NCBI GenBank assembly: GCA_025449115.1
Contig: JAHLKC010000066.1
Span: 146,211-210,210 of the forward strand
DNA from: Chytridium lagenaria
Lineage: Eukaryota; Chytridiomycota; Chytridiomycetes; Chytridiales; Chytridiaceae
DNA length: 64,000 nt
Direction: 5' to 3'
A model generated the notes under the pieces. It saw only the letters and a list, made by a program, of their open reading frames with translations. It had not been told where the DNA came from and did no database searches. Shown here piece by piece: positions 35,800 through 50,975 of the stretch (the stretch's first letter is position 1; the number at the start of each line of letters is the position of its first letter). The translations under genes were made by a program, and so were the position numbers.

Positions 35800-38425
35800 A
35801 TGGCTCCACTCGTCTCACAATCAACATACTCACCAGCAGCGTCATCATCCTCACCAGCATCATCATCATCATCATCATCATCACCGTCATCTCCGAAACC
35901 CAATTCCTCATTATACGCCGCAGCCATCCTGTTACTAGTAGCATCATCCTCATCCATCGTCAGCGCCCAACAGTGAGTCGTATTTTATTAAACTATTCAT
36001 CCCATCTAACAACCTCATTCTCAATTTCAAAAGATGCCAGAACGACCCTCGCTTTCCTGAATGTAATTCGGTCAACACTGACGGCGTATGGCGTGTTCCC
36101 ATCCCCCCCACAAACTCTGACTGGACCCGTATCTTTCTCTCAAACCAAAACTCGGCCTACCCAATCCCTTCCATCTCACCAAATCCTTCCTCATTCCTCG
36201 GCTCATGGCGACCCGGAGCTTCCTTGAACGGCATCCCATGGGGTGATCCTCGTAGTTTAAACACTGAGCTTTATGCCTGTAAGCAGAATGCTTGGGCATT
36301 TACCTTTGACGATGGACCCTCGTCGTTCACCCCAGATCTTTTGGACTTTTTGAGCTCCAGGAGTGCCAAGGCCACGTTTTTTGTCATTGGGTCCAGTGTT
36401 ATTAATGAGGCGGGTGGTATTGAGACCCTGCGCAGAGCTTACCGTGAAGGTCACCAGATTGGGTGAGTATCTCGATTCCAACATTTTTTTTGTTTCGTTA
36501 ATGCACCGGGATTAATCAATTATTTCTTTCATTCAACCATCCTTATAATTCACAGCTATCACACATGGTGAGTATTTTTCATTTTCCATATCCCCCCTCG
36601 TAGCAACTTTTCATTCTTTTCCTTTTTCTCCCCTTTGAGAACACGACCATCTAACTCGATGCTTCTCTTTTCAGGACTCACCGCCCTTCTAGCACACTCA
36701 CCAACGATGAGCTTGTCTCTGAGATTGTGTGGACAGCCGTTGCCATTTACCGTGCAATCGGCCGAGTCCCTCGTTATTATCGCCCTCCTTGTAAGTTTTT
36801 GTGTTTTTCTCTGTGACATTTTCCCTTCTTTTTCTATGGGCTTTTTTTCATTCAACGTCCATGTCACTCTCCAGCTGCAGTTTGTGTAACACATGAGCGG
36901 CTTAGTTTCTGAAACCAGAAATGAATTTATTTAATTTTATTTTATTTGTTTGATTTGTCTCCCATAAATAATCCATGACCGTCACTAACCATCGTTGTTC
37001 ACTTTATTTTTTAATTAAATAGACGGTGATATAGATGACCGTGTTCGCAATCTTCTCCTTGCTATGGGCCTCCGTCCCGTTATTTGGACAGTCGATCCCA
37101 ATGACTCGGGCCTCACCCAAAACGAAGACTTTGTTCGCAACATTTTAAACACTTTCCGTCAGACCATCCGCGACGGCCTTCAAAGCGGTACTGAATGGCT
37201 TCCTCCTGGTCCTCCTTTCCCTGGTTTTATTTCTCTCGAACATGATATCCGTTCAAACCAAGTCGAGGCTGCAAGGTCTGCCATTCCCATTGTTCAAGAA
37301 GCAAACTTCGAGATGGTCCAGGTTGTCGATTGCGATACGAGGGACGCCGGTGGCGCTTACCTTGGTAACGGTGAACCCCTTCTTGAACTTGTTCGATCAA
37401 TTGCTCCCGACGTCGTTGAACCTATCCTCGACCCTCCAGTACGTCGATTACGAGGGCCGGACCTACCAGCACCACCACAACCACGAACATTCCTGTTACC
37501 ACCATTACTGAGGAATCCACCATCACCACATCCACACCATCCCCTTCAACCGCGACAACCCAGCAGCCGATCGTACTTCCTCCGGTCACAAAATCTGGTC
37601 TCCTCTCCCTCCCAACACCAGCTCTTGTCGGAATCTTCACCGCCATCACCATACTATCCATTCTCATTGTCGTCGTTGTGGTGTACATTGCTCGTCGCAA
37701 ACGCTCTTCCCCTGAATTCACCAAACCCCTCAAAAACGATTCCCTTCTCCAACCCCGCGACGCCTCAGGTATCACCCTCACGTCTCCATCCACATCCGGC
37801 GCCGTCCTCCTCGAAGACACAAACGACGCCCCTATCCTCCTTTCCCACTCTCATCCCCTCGTCAATGCCGCCGCAACACTTCCACGATCCGTCAAAAGCT
37901 TGGGTCGCGCTATCTCCATCAAATCCACCCGTTCCATGCGCTCAGCCGCTCTTCGTGATGATCCTGAGCTCGGCCATTCTTTAATCGCATCCACCAAATC
38001 TTTGCCTCGTTCCTTCTCCGCCACTGCGCCCGATGATGACCTTGTCCCGGAAGACACGACGCCTGCTCCATTCATGTCGCTTCCGAGATCTATTTCTGTC
38101 AGGGAGGACGAACGACCTGGGTCCTCGGCATCTTTAGGACGGTCGGTGTCGCGGGCGGCTTATGTGAAGGCGGTGGAGGCTTCAAAGTCTTTGGGAAGAT
38201 CGACTGGACGGAGGGAGCCTTCTTTATCGAGATCTGTGGGATGATTTGGCAGACACTGTGCCGAGTTTGACGAGGTCGGTCGATATGCCGAGTTTAGCGA
38301 GGAGTAGTGGGGAGTTTGTGGTTGATATTGGTGAGGAGACAGTGGTGGCTGATGTGAAGGTTGAAGATGCGGTTGAGGTTGTCGTGGAGGTGAAGGATGA
38401 GGAAGCGAAGTTGATTGATATTTAA
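35800..38425 (+). CDS. Membrane-anchored chitin deacetylase (CE4) with SLxRS-repeat cytoplasmic tail
   Basis: Converts cell-wall chitin to chitosan. A Ser-rich start (MAPLVSQSTYSPAASSSSPA), a hydrophobic signal/anchor (LYAAAILLLVASSSSIVSA) and, after an intron, a cysteine-bearing linker (CQNDPRFPECNS). The NodB domain follows: FTFDDGPSSFTPDLL (motif 1 Asp-Asp, about 36301), AKATFFVIG, HQIG, then mini-exons giving YHTWTHR (motif 2, H-x3-H metal ligands), RYYRPPYGDIDDR (motif 3), IWTVDPNDSG and LEHDI. A Thr-rich stalk leads to a transmembrane helix (GIFTAITILSILIVVVVVYI, about 37630-37690) and RRK stop-transfer. The cytoplasmic tail carries about nine SLxRS-like motifs and an acidic end, stop 38425. 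Frameshifts near 37440 and 38240. Confidence 0.87.
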
Positions 38426-40244
38426 ATGTTGTTTGTTGTATTCTCTGGTTTTTTTCTTCATCCTTTTCGTTTTGTGCCTCGCACCCTGAACATTTTTTTT
38501 TTCTTTTTCTGATTTCTATATTTCCTGATTTCTATGAACGCACGATATCCTTTGAATTAATTATCACTCTGTCCCCGCTACATTAATATCCTATTCGCCC
38601 CTTTCATCATTACTTCTCACACAATAAATCCTTTACAGCGACTTAGTTTAATTGGTTCTGTAGCTTTCTTCTGCTTTGTAATGTGTCCCCGATATCTGAT
38701 GTATTTGTCTTGATGGCCATGCGAAGGTTGAAAGAATTTTAACCCCTATCCCGATTCGCATTACTTCACAAGTCTCTTGACTGTAAACTGATTCCCCTGT
38801 GGATATTGTTTTGTTTATTATTTTTCATCTGATTTCACATATGTCACATAATTTGAACGTGGGGCGACTATCCTTGATATTCATGCCAATATTATTTGTA
38901 GACAATACGAACGGTATGTCAGTTTTTAAAGGAAGGTCGCGCACCATAATAAGAGACCTCGTTGATTGCGGTGAGACTGGGTGATGAAGATTCTGTGTTG
39001 GTGCCCGTGATACATTGATAGGATTATCATTAGTTTAGGATGTTGTTGGCGTTGGGAGGACATGGTGTAGCGGCTTCCCAAAACTCATCTTCATCGATGA
39101 AGATGGGGATTTTTCCTTTCATTTTGCAAGCACTTCTTCGTCAATCTACCTTTGACAACCTTTATCGACGCGTTGGGGTTGTTAAATATTAGCGCTACCG
39201 CGTAAGAATCTGCAATTCTCAGCTTCGATCTACCTTGGCTAGGCAACATTACTGGGCAAGTTGAAGCTACTTACAGTTTAAATTGGAAACTAACCCATCG
39301 CCTTAGAGTCGAATCAAAGCATATTTTTTAAATCGCCAAACCATAATGTTCATTTCTTTCCATCATTTATTTTATATTACATGTCTTTAATGCTTATATC
39401 TTTGGTTGGTAAAACTTGCGATACTCTGTAATTTTACAGTTTGGATAAAATTATGGTGTGGAAAAAAGAAGAAAGGGGCCAGGTATAACAGGTTAAAAGC
39501 GGCCACGTTCGCAAAAATAATCATCGAACCTTTATAAGTACGCATCGACTATATTGTTCCTGGTACACTCTTAGTCTAATGCAAGCGTTCGTACTGCAGA
39601 AGCACCTTATATAGAGACAATTATAATATAAACGCGGTAAGAATAAAGATAAACAATGTTAAAACTGATGAGAAACATGCAACGAAAGCCGAATGAGATA
39701 GCACCCGGAAACGAAGTACTTTAGATAAAACAAAAGACTACTCGACCACAACAATTAAATAAAAAGAATTGCAGCAAACGCGCGATCCTAGCTAATCATC
39801 GCTAATGGTTCAATGGTCCTCTCCTTTAAAATTGAGGCCAAAGATAGCCAAGCATACATTCAGATCATCTGTCGACCACGGGAGATTAAACAGTGACGCA
39901 GAATCTGTACATGAGATGCTGTTTATAGTCCGAAGGCATGCGGTTTATGAGTTTCTTGCTGTTCTAAATATCCTGTTTTTCGCAAGTTCTGTGGATTTGG
40001 AATGGCTCTTTATCATGAAGATATGCTGCTGAGGATATGAATGACTGCATTTATGCTGTGAGGAGATGAGTTGATAAGGTAGTGAGGGTTCAAAGTCTTG
40101 AACTTTGAACTCAGGTGTTTCCCGGACTGCTGTTTGGGGTCATATCCTGTAAATGCGTCAACCCTTGATTCCAGCGATTCGAAACCAAAAGCATATCTTG
40201 TAGCGCACTGATGGAAGAAAAGCAATAACACGAGAAAGGAATCT
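38426..40244. other. Long intergenic region, nothing recognised
   Basis: About 1.8 kb of AT-rich DNA. No splice-bounded coding segments, RNA gene signature or repeat stood out. Confidence 0.55.
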
Positions 40245-40487
40245 TAGACTTCATGTGTTTCATAATAAATTCCACACATCTTCACTAACTCGAAACACAA
40301 GAATATGCCGTCAAATAAAAGAGCGAAAAAATGACTAAAACGCAATGCAGGGACAAAATCTAGTATCTGTGAAAAAATATATATGGTCATAAAGAGAGAG
40401 CATGTGCGGGGAACATAAAGATTCATGAGATTCATCCTGCACTCCGTCTCAATTAAGCCGTGGGGTCAAATGCTTGGTTCGTAACAA

Positions 40488-41614
<1,127 letters not shown>

Positions 41615-43023
41615 GGTGTGTGCAGGTGTTGGTCAACGAGCGGCGTGTGTGTATGATGATGTGGTGGAAGATGCACACTGAAGAAATTTGATTGTGATAA
41701 ATGACAATCGCCAAAGTAAGTATCACAAAGGCGTTTTGTTGGTTTCCGTTGATAGTGTGAAGGACTCGAGCGAGAACAAGGCAAGTACGTTCTTTGACGG
41801 CAACGATGTTCACTTTTCGGAGATGTTAAAACGGTGTTCATCCTCGGTAAAGGAGGTCAAGAGGTTGAAGAAATGGAGGGATGTGGTTGACGTAAATTGA
41901 GTGTTACCTTAAAGGTCTCATGAACGCCTGACGTCAGCTCCAGGAATATCCCATGACGCTATGCTGGGGATTCGTCAAGATATGGTGGAAAAGTGGAGTC
42001 AAAGGACAAAGCACCTATATTGATTTCGAAGATCCCAAACTTGTGAGGTTTGAGCTTTTTAAACGACTTTATGGAAAAGCTCGTCAGGAAGATAGTGGTT
42101 TTCAATGAATGCACAGGCCAAGGACTCGTGCTTGTAGCCTTAAAACCAGGAAAAATTGGGCTTATATCGTCAACAGCTTAGTGTCCCTTGTGAGGGGATA
42201 ACGACAACAAAGTTTCGGAGGCGATAGCCGTGAATGGGCCGCAACCGACAGAGGAAGACTATAATTTCATGCCCAATTATCAAGGCATTGTTCCTTTAAG
42301 AGTAGTGATCTTGGACTATCCTAGCCTTTTTCACAAACAGGAGTTTGATGTCTTGAAAATTAACTCAGCGGGCCAAGATATAGAGTTTTGGCATTCCTAA
42401 TGAAGTCCTCCAGCTCGAAAATTGGAGATCAATACCTTGCGACACTACACAAGGTAAAGTTTGCCAGTTGCCCGAACCTTCCTGTCAAGATTTGGTCTAC
42501 CGTCTTAAGAACCAACTTAGTTACGTGATACATCAGGATCAAGAAAGACTTTTTATACGCTGCTGCCTTCGTAGAGTTTATCACTCTCTCCATATCGCTG
42601 ATGAATTTAATGGCGTTGTTTGCTTTCATAGAGGTCACTTGACAAATAGGTGGCAAATCAGCGAACCATGCATCCTCTTATTCTTTTATATTGGGTCAAA
42701 GTGATTAGTTTTATTCGAATTTTGTTTTTCTTGCTGTTCTTCTCAGCGAGTAAAGTGGAATATCCACGCAGGAACGCCAGTCTTTTGTCGGTGCAAGTGC
42801 TTTGTCGATCGTCCTTGAGGTGAGTCGTGCCGTTGTCTGCACCCTTCCATTTACTGATGATAAAGCTTGTGATACTTGTTTCATTTTCACAAAATATACG
42901 GTGCAGTAATGGTGATTGTCATTTTATCACAATCAAATTTTTTGCAGTGCATACTTCAGGCATCTTCCACCCATCACATATCCATACCCACACGCCGCTC
43001 GTTGACCAACATCCGCACACACC
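41615..43023. other. Spacer between divergent Rab11 copies
   Basis: The outer parts are homologous 5' flanks (shared promoter material). The centre (about 41850-42800) is unique and has short ORFs on both strands with scattered stops (e.g. 42429-42656 minus, 42468-42704 plus) resembling eroded coding DNA, but no family is recognisable. Confidence 0.5.
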
Positions 43024-44177
<1,154 letters not shown>

Positions 44178-45385
44178 TCGTTACGAACAAGCATTTGACC
44201 CCACGGTTTAATTGAGACGGAAGGTGCAGCATCTCTTTTGTTTATGGTCCCCGCACAAGCCCTCTTTATAGCCATCCATTTTGTTCACAGATATTAGACT
44301 TCTTCCCGCAATGCTGTTTAGTCATTTTTCGCTCTTTCGTTTTGTCAGCATATTTTCATGTTTGAAGTTGGTGAAGATGTGTGGATCTATTACATAAAAC
44401 AATTGACATCTTAGGCGCCTTTTTCCATTTATAACATTCTTTATAAGTTTCAAAATATATTTAAAAAACCACAGAGAGGCAATATACGGATGCTTGAGAC
44501 CCACTCCCGTCGCAGTGGATGTGCCTTGCGGGACTGAGGTCCTCATCTATCATTCCTTTCAGGACCCTGTGAACCGTAACCGAGTTTTTTCTTGGCCTTG
44601 AGTTTCTTAACGAATCTCACGAAGTCAAATCAATTACCTTGGTTAGTTCTACGATGATGCTTTTGCAGCTATTAAGTCTCGTGTTTGCCATGAGTTTTTC
44701 AATTATTTTAATTTATAAGTTATCCTTTTCTATTCCATGTTACATATAAAAGCTCAGCGTTAGCGACAGAAAGCATGCTGTCCTTTGAGTTTTAATCGGC
44801 TACAGCTTTTCGTGTGATGCCCTCTTTCCAAGTGCTCTCCTTCTTCTTCTTCTTTTTTTTGTAAGCAGCTGTGAAGCTCGTGAACGAGAGAAAGGACAGG
44901 TATGCGAACGAAGGTAGTATATCTCGTGGAGGGCTGCAAAATCTCACGTTCTTATAAAATCAAAACCGTGCAGCGTGTTCGTTTACCTCCATTTTCTTTA
45001 ATGATGACTAATAAAAGAAACAACTGAATATGTAGAATAACCAACGAGGGTTTCGTAAACGGTTTTTTAAAACCTCGGCCTTCCATCCCATAGCCAGGAC
45101 CCGTAATATTCTTTCCCTTCGTTGGCTTCTCGTCGGCCGCCTTCCGCTTCAAAGAACACTTCGCTGGTAAACTCCTAATCAGGCTTCTTCTTGCTGCCAC
45201 CAATGCAGTACCCTTGTCCATATCGGCCACCCTATCCAAAAGTAATTATTTAACCTAAGTCCCCGGCGTTTGATAACGTCAACAGCAGATATACAAAATC
45301 TACATCAAAGGGTTGAAAGCCAACGCCACAAACGGTGGCCGTCACTTTCCAAATATGATGTGGTTATGAAGCGACGAATATTTAT
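44178..45385. other. Intergenic, mostly featureless
   Basis: The inverted-repeat flank runs to about 44410. A basic minus-strand ORF at 44952-45239 (VAARRSLIRSLPAKCSLKRK near its start) has no recognised family and may be connected to the fragment upstream at 45386. Confidence 0.4.
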
Positions 45386-45663
45386 TTACATCCAAAAATT
45401 ATGGAAACCGTTCGAATATTCGAAATAAATCCATGGACGGTTGACGGCGACGGAATGGTCGACTTCTAACTGGATTGGTTTAGAAACAATTTGCGTGTTG
45501 GGGGTTTTTTTGTCAAGGAAAAAGTAGTTGATCCCTGCTCCGAAGAGAAGAATATCGTGTCTCTCCAAGGAAAAGGAAGTAAACTGGTGGTAAATGACAT
45601 CTTGGTCAATGATATGTTCACGGATGAATGAGGGAAGGCTGCGGTAGACCCTATCGAGTGCTA
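45386..45663 (-). CDS. Hypothetical coding fragment, family unknown
   Basis: From about 45663 the minus strand reads LDRVYRSLPSFIREHIIDQD, VIYHQFTSFSLERHDILLFG, AGINYFFLDKKTPNTQIVSK, PIQLEVDHSVAVNRPWIYFE, YSNGFHNFWM-stop. Composition is protein-like and unbroken over about 92 codons, but no start, partner exons or family were identified; a possible upstream piece (DALIGIIASASSQSPL) lies near 45750. It could be an exon of an unmodelled gene or a relic. Confidence 0.35.
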
Positions 45664-47110
45664 ATTAACTTCAGTAGCAAACCCATTCTGGAAAGCTTTC
45701 TTCTTTAATTCTGCAATGGAGACTGCGAGGAAGCTGATGCGATGATGCCGATGAGGGCATCCCAACGAGCCTGGTAAGTCCTTGCAAGAAAATCTAAAGT
45801 GTGAAAACAAACTCACATATACGCATTAGCCGAATGAATGCGCAATAATTGGATATAAAGTGCCTCCTCTCATACGAGTACGTCAGTACCTCGATAATGC
45901 GATCACTTGAATAACTAACTGGGTGAGACGTCTTGGCGCCTCACATAATATCTCCGCTTGAATACTTGCAACGCGGCCAACGCCCACCTTTGAAAAGCAG
46001 CCTTCCCGAAAAAAATGATTTAAGTTTCAGGTTCGATCCGTCATGGGTCTTTTCTCACCAAATCATTTGGATGTTGGGATCCGTGCGGTTGAAGGAAAGA
46101 GAGAGAGCTTTTTCAACTCCCGCTGCTCAAATTTAAATCCACGTGTTTGACGGCGCTTCTGTTTTCATGCAACCCGTCCTGGCCCAGAGTGAAAGGGAAA
46201 TAGGACTCAGGAGCACCGCTGACATGTTGCATCTGGCGAAGTGAAGCCACTGCTTTGCTCCTTATAGTAAATTGTGTTAATTGACTTTACTTATTGCCGC
46301 CTTTGGCTTAACTTTGACGGGTGGAATTCCCTCTCCCCTATCTCACTCTCACTCTCCACTTAATGCCCTTGCAAGTGACGTGCGTAAAGGCTAGTTGTAA
46401 AGATACTCTATATTTACGCACGTCCACAGCAACTAATTGATCCGAAATATCAATAAAGCATCAAGATGATAGATACCCCATGTACTCCTTATGAATATTA
46501 TTTAAAAGCATTAGACGGATGGCCGATGGATGGATGGATGAAATGGATGGAGCAAAGTGGTGGTCTTTTGTGATGACGGCTCCTCAGGTGTCAACAAGCG
46601 CATGATCAATAATTACGGTGGAAATTCCCAGTAATAAATATCATTCTTAATACGCCCACACTTCTTTTTACCTTTTTTAGATGAGGGAGATACCGTCAAA
46701 AACTTTTTGGTGTTTTTTTCGTTTATTTATTTATTTGTATTTTTATTTCTGCGAGCAGCAGGAGAAAAAGGAAAGACAAAAATTTCACCCATCCATTCAT
46801 TCTCTTCTCTCATCGTCATGTCCATCACCGCTGGTGAGGTTGGTGGAGAGGACAGCGTGTTGCAGCAAGAGAAGGACAGCAAACCGTCATCACCATCAAC
46901 ATCATCATCATCATCATCAACACCAACATCATCATCCCATGCAGAGAGTGAATCGTCATCAACTGCGACGATCTACAACATCTACTAGAGCTTTGTCCCC
47001 TTCGAAACGGCTGGTAGAACACCGCACACTCTCTCATCCCTTACTCCTGCTGTCACAACAACCACCACCACTATCATCCCACTACCATAACATCCCAAAC
47101 AAAAACAAGA
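45664..47110. other. Intergenic, with CAT-rich leader of the SH3 gene
   Basis: No gene seen before about 46800. A (CAT)n/(ATC)n stretch at about 46886-46940 reads as Ser or His tracts depending on frame; an ATG at 46818 opens a short Ser-rich ORF that stops at 46988 and might be an upstream exon. Confidence 0.4.
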
Positions 47111-49583
47111 ATGACCTCATCTACTAATACTACTACCACCACTCCTGCTAATCACATCCCTGCTACTGCGCATTCATGCTCACCTCACACACTACCGACA
47201 CCATCGTCTTCTCCCCTCCCTCTGCCCAACTCATCCAACATCTCCACTCATTCTCAACATGAACGACCATCTTTCACCTTCACACTGCCAACACGATCCC
47301 GTCCCTCATCAGCACCAGCCAAGGGAGATACCACTGTTGAACATTGTGTAACGTTGTTATCCTCTGTCTACTCTGCCAAGCTTGATTCACCTAAACCTCA
47401 TGTGCGTCGTCGTCGCGCTTCCGTATCGACCGTGTCCATGAAAACAGGGGTCCGATTGGGTTGGCTAGGGAGGTTGGTTGTAGCTTGGATGGGGATTTAT
47501 ATGGCCGTGGTGGGGTCGCAATTGCCGAGAATTCGGATGTGGATAGAGGGAATCCCAGGGAAGAAAAGAGTAAGTTTTCAAAATATTAGCCTTTTCTTTG
47601 AGAGAAACAACGTTGACAGATATTCTCTCCATTTTTGAATTAGGCGCAACCATCTCGTTTCAGGACAGAAATAATGAACCAGAGTCTCCTTGCATCACTG
47701 CTGCTGGAAAAACGTTTTTGTTTATGGGCAAGTCTGCCACGATGGTGTGGGATAGGTCTATTGTTGATGTTGTATCTGGGGAAATGTCTGTAGAGATCAA
47801 TCGGGTACTTCTGTAAGTATTTCAGCATGTGCTTGATAGAGTTGATTTTATTGACACATCACATTCTTTCGCTGTACCATTCATTCTCACTTTTAATTTT
47901 TTAGGATGTACAAGCTTCTCCAGGCTTTGCTCAATACCAAGAATATTTCAGGAACTTCGCATCGTTGGTCCTGCCACATCCCAAGTTCTTCAAATCCCGG
48001 TCTACAACGTCTCGAACACCACCGTGTTTGGGTTAACCTTTAAACCTTGCAGCAGCCTCAAAGCAACCCTAAAGCAAATTCTATCCCTGTGCTCAATGGC
48101 ATCTCGATTGTGGATCCTGCGACCTTCAAGTGCAACCGCCTTGACGGAGCTACCCCCTTTAATGTTCCGCTTGAGTACATCCTTCCCCCGTCTTTGGAAC
48201 CATCTTGCTGTTCATCTTGGTTGTGCTTTTGCTCTACGTGAGACGGATGAGACAGATGCGGACAGAGATGAAGGGGAAGGCCTGGTCGGATGGTCCAGAG
48301 TGCCCGAGTTGAGGGAGAAGAAGTACTGGGAGAAGAAGGTGGATTGGTTGATGCACAAAATCATGCCGAGTGATGGACAGGGGAGGCAGATTAAAAGGTT
48401 CAAGGGTAAGAAGTTGTTTGGGAAGAAGGGGATGAGGATAAGGTGGATGAGGAGTTGGAGGAGGGGGCCACCACTGCTTCTTCTCTGTCCACTAGCACCG
48501 AAAGTGATCATGACGATGCCGACCCTACTCGGCGCATGTCGTCTGACCATGACGAAGAGACTGCTAGAAACTCTTCCGCATCCAACGTCCATCCGTCGCT
48601 GCCACCAACAAGCGAAAGGGGATACCAGCGTCCCCTCATACCTCAACTCCAACGACTCGACCCCGAGGCGTTCTTTCTCCTCAAGCTTCCGTTCTCTTGT
48701 CAAGTTTCCTGGCGGTAGCAGTCCCAATGACACAGCTTCCGCCTCCACCTCTGCCTCCACCGCAAAGGACGACCACCCCACCAAGCCTTCTAAAAAAGTT
48801 GTCTCTATTTTCGATGACGACGACGACAACCGTCCCGCCATACATCCTCGTCAACTCGTCCACGGTCCACCTGATCGCAACACTGGAGGATCATCGCAGT
48901 GGTGCCCGCCGCATCCCCCTGGACTCCGTCACATCGTCCAGGTTCCGCATTTACCTGAGATGGCGGATGAGTTGGCGGTGGTGAGGGGTGAGGTTGTGAT
49001 TGTGGAACGGTATTTTGAGGATGGATGGATATTGTGTCGACGTGAGAATCCGGGACAGATTTATATGCTTGCAAGGACTTCCACGCCTGGAGCGAGGGCG
49101 AGCCTTTACGCACCACTCATGGATCAGCCTGTGATTGTGGGATCCAATACACCCGTGGAGACGACGACGGGGTTGGGCAAACTCGGTGGGGTGTTTAGTA
49201 AAAACAAGACGAGCCTTTTAACCACAGGCCTTGCGGCATCATCATCAGCGGCACCTGCGTCACCAACGTCCTCCACGCCGGCTTCGGTGACATCTGCGCC
49301 GCGACCGTCGACGAGTTCGTTTTTGTCAGTGACGTCGACGACGATGTCGACGAGTCCGGCGAAGAAGTGGCTTGGAGGGTTTATGAGGGGGAGTAGTAAA
49401 GGGGTTGAGGGGGAGATGATTGGGGAGGTTAGGGGGATGGTGCCAGAGTTCTGTGTTCAGGCTGTCACGGAGGAGTATGTGTTGATTCCGGTGGAGAGGG
49501 AGAAGGATCCGAGTAAGGAGAGGGAGAGGGAGAAGATTATTGAGAATAGGAAGAGGGTGATGGAAGCGCTTAATGGGAAGTGA
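47111..49583 (+). CDS. Single-pass membrane protein with cytoplasmic SH3 domain
   Basis: Begins in a Ser/Thr/Pro-rich ORF (MTSSTNTTTTTPANHIPATA); the start is uncertain. After an intron: GATISFQDRNNEPESPCITA, DRSIVDVVSGEMSVEINRVL, then, with frame changes, VGPATSQVLQIPVYNVSNTT and IPVLNGISIVDPATFKCNRL (extracellular), a TM helix LLFILVVLLLYVRRMRQMR at about 48203-48260, and a charged linker. The SH3 domain is at about 48935-49045: HIVQVPHLPEMADELAVVRG then EVVIVERYFEDGWILCRREN, with the ALYDY-like, DEL and GW signatures. A 170-residue Ser/Thr-rich tail ends MEALNGK-stop. TM plus SH3 resembles fungal cell-surface sensor or fusion proteins (Sho1/Fus1-like logic) without a recognised orthologue. 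Confidence 0.65.
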
Positions 49584-50975
49584 GGTGGTGTGGGCAAGAA
49601 AGTTATTGGTTCTTTACGGACCTTTGGATTGTTGTGATTCCTTTTTTTTCCAAGTCGGAGGTGTCTTTTTTTTAGAATCTCATTTTCTATTATGGCCTTT
49701 TAAAAGTTTGTTTGTTTTTTTTTTGTTTTTTGGTCTCTGAAATTGATGGCCTTGAAGCCTTTTTCTTCTTTTTCCGTCTTTGTTTTCTTATTCCCCTGAT
49801 CATTGGCTTCTTGTTTTGTTTTTTGTGTCTCTCTCTAGATAACTTTTTTGTTGTTTGGAGATTTGAGAGCCTCGTTTTTGGTCCTTTTTTTCCCCTTTGT
49901 TTGTTTCGAAAGATAGGAGTTTGCCTTTTTTTTGTTAAAGGGCCTCCTTGATTTGTTTTTTTTGAGTTTGGTTTTTTTTTTTTTTTTTGGTTCTTGGGAT
50001 GGTCGCCGGTTTCTTTCCTTTTATCACCCTTGCTTATTTTGGGTCGACGAACGTGAATGGCTGGCATTTCATTGACGTGTACGGCACCCTTCTGTAAGAT
50101 CATTCATTACAAGGCAGCACTATTAGCATGAAATTTGCCAGCCAGAATGATCAGCACGTCACGGCCACCATCCTTTCACGCTCTGATTTTAACATTTCAA
50201 ACGTGTCGAGCTGTAAAGCTGGACTCTTGTTTTTTTTAAAAAAAGAAATCTAAACGAGGGATTTAGTACCTCTTTAAAGCAAGATTCTACTAAAGGCTAC
50301 CACATTCAGTCTTATCCTTGACTTCGTTATTCACGATCGTCACGGCCTGCAGTCTTAATCCGCCATCTACCTTTAATTATATATGTATCCCGCCATTATT
50401 CCTTTCGAGCCTTTTTTGACGTAAAGGCAATAAACCACAAAGGAAGGATATTATATATTCTAATATTTCTTATCGTATACCATATACTTTTTAATTCCGC
50501 ATACTATTTGCGAGTTTTCTGCATTGTACTCTGTTGATATCATTCTGGTACTGTTTTGACCCGAAATCTAACCAATTCACTGCGTTGTTAAGCGAAAAAT
50601 TCGATGGAAGCGGGGCGTGCAGTTTACATGGCGGGGCTAGAAATACCGGTACGTACGTTAGAAAGGCGACAGTATCATATTTAGTAGGAGTATAGCGCCG
50701 TTGAAAAGGATATTCAGACTTATTCGTTCAACTTAAATAATCTCTGTCCACTAATACGCTTAATCTAGATATAACGCAATGGTATAATAACATAGCGACA
50801 ACTAATGGATCCAGCGACGGCACGGCCGTATATTCCTCTACATTCATAATCCCGAATAATTATGCCTATACCCAGTAAAATAGGCAATTCACAATCCATT
50901 TCAAATATGCTTCGAGTCATTCTTGTATTGGGTATCATAGCATTTAAAGGGAAACCGCCCCAACATCTGTTAGAT
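49584..50975. other. Intergenic, poly-T rich then AT-rich
   Basis: T-rich 3' flank to about 50000, then AT-rich DNA. No coding signal. Confidence 0.6.

Noticed and set aside
46021..46046. B-box-like ggttcgatcc suggesting a tRNA
   Set aside because: The T-stem does not pair and no A-box or acceptor stem is found upstream.
46707..46988. Separate secreted Ser-rich protein upstream of the SH3 gene
   Set aside because: Largely a CAT microsatellite read as Ser; no stop-start context or conserved feature. At most a first exon of the SH3 gene.
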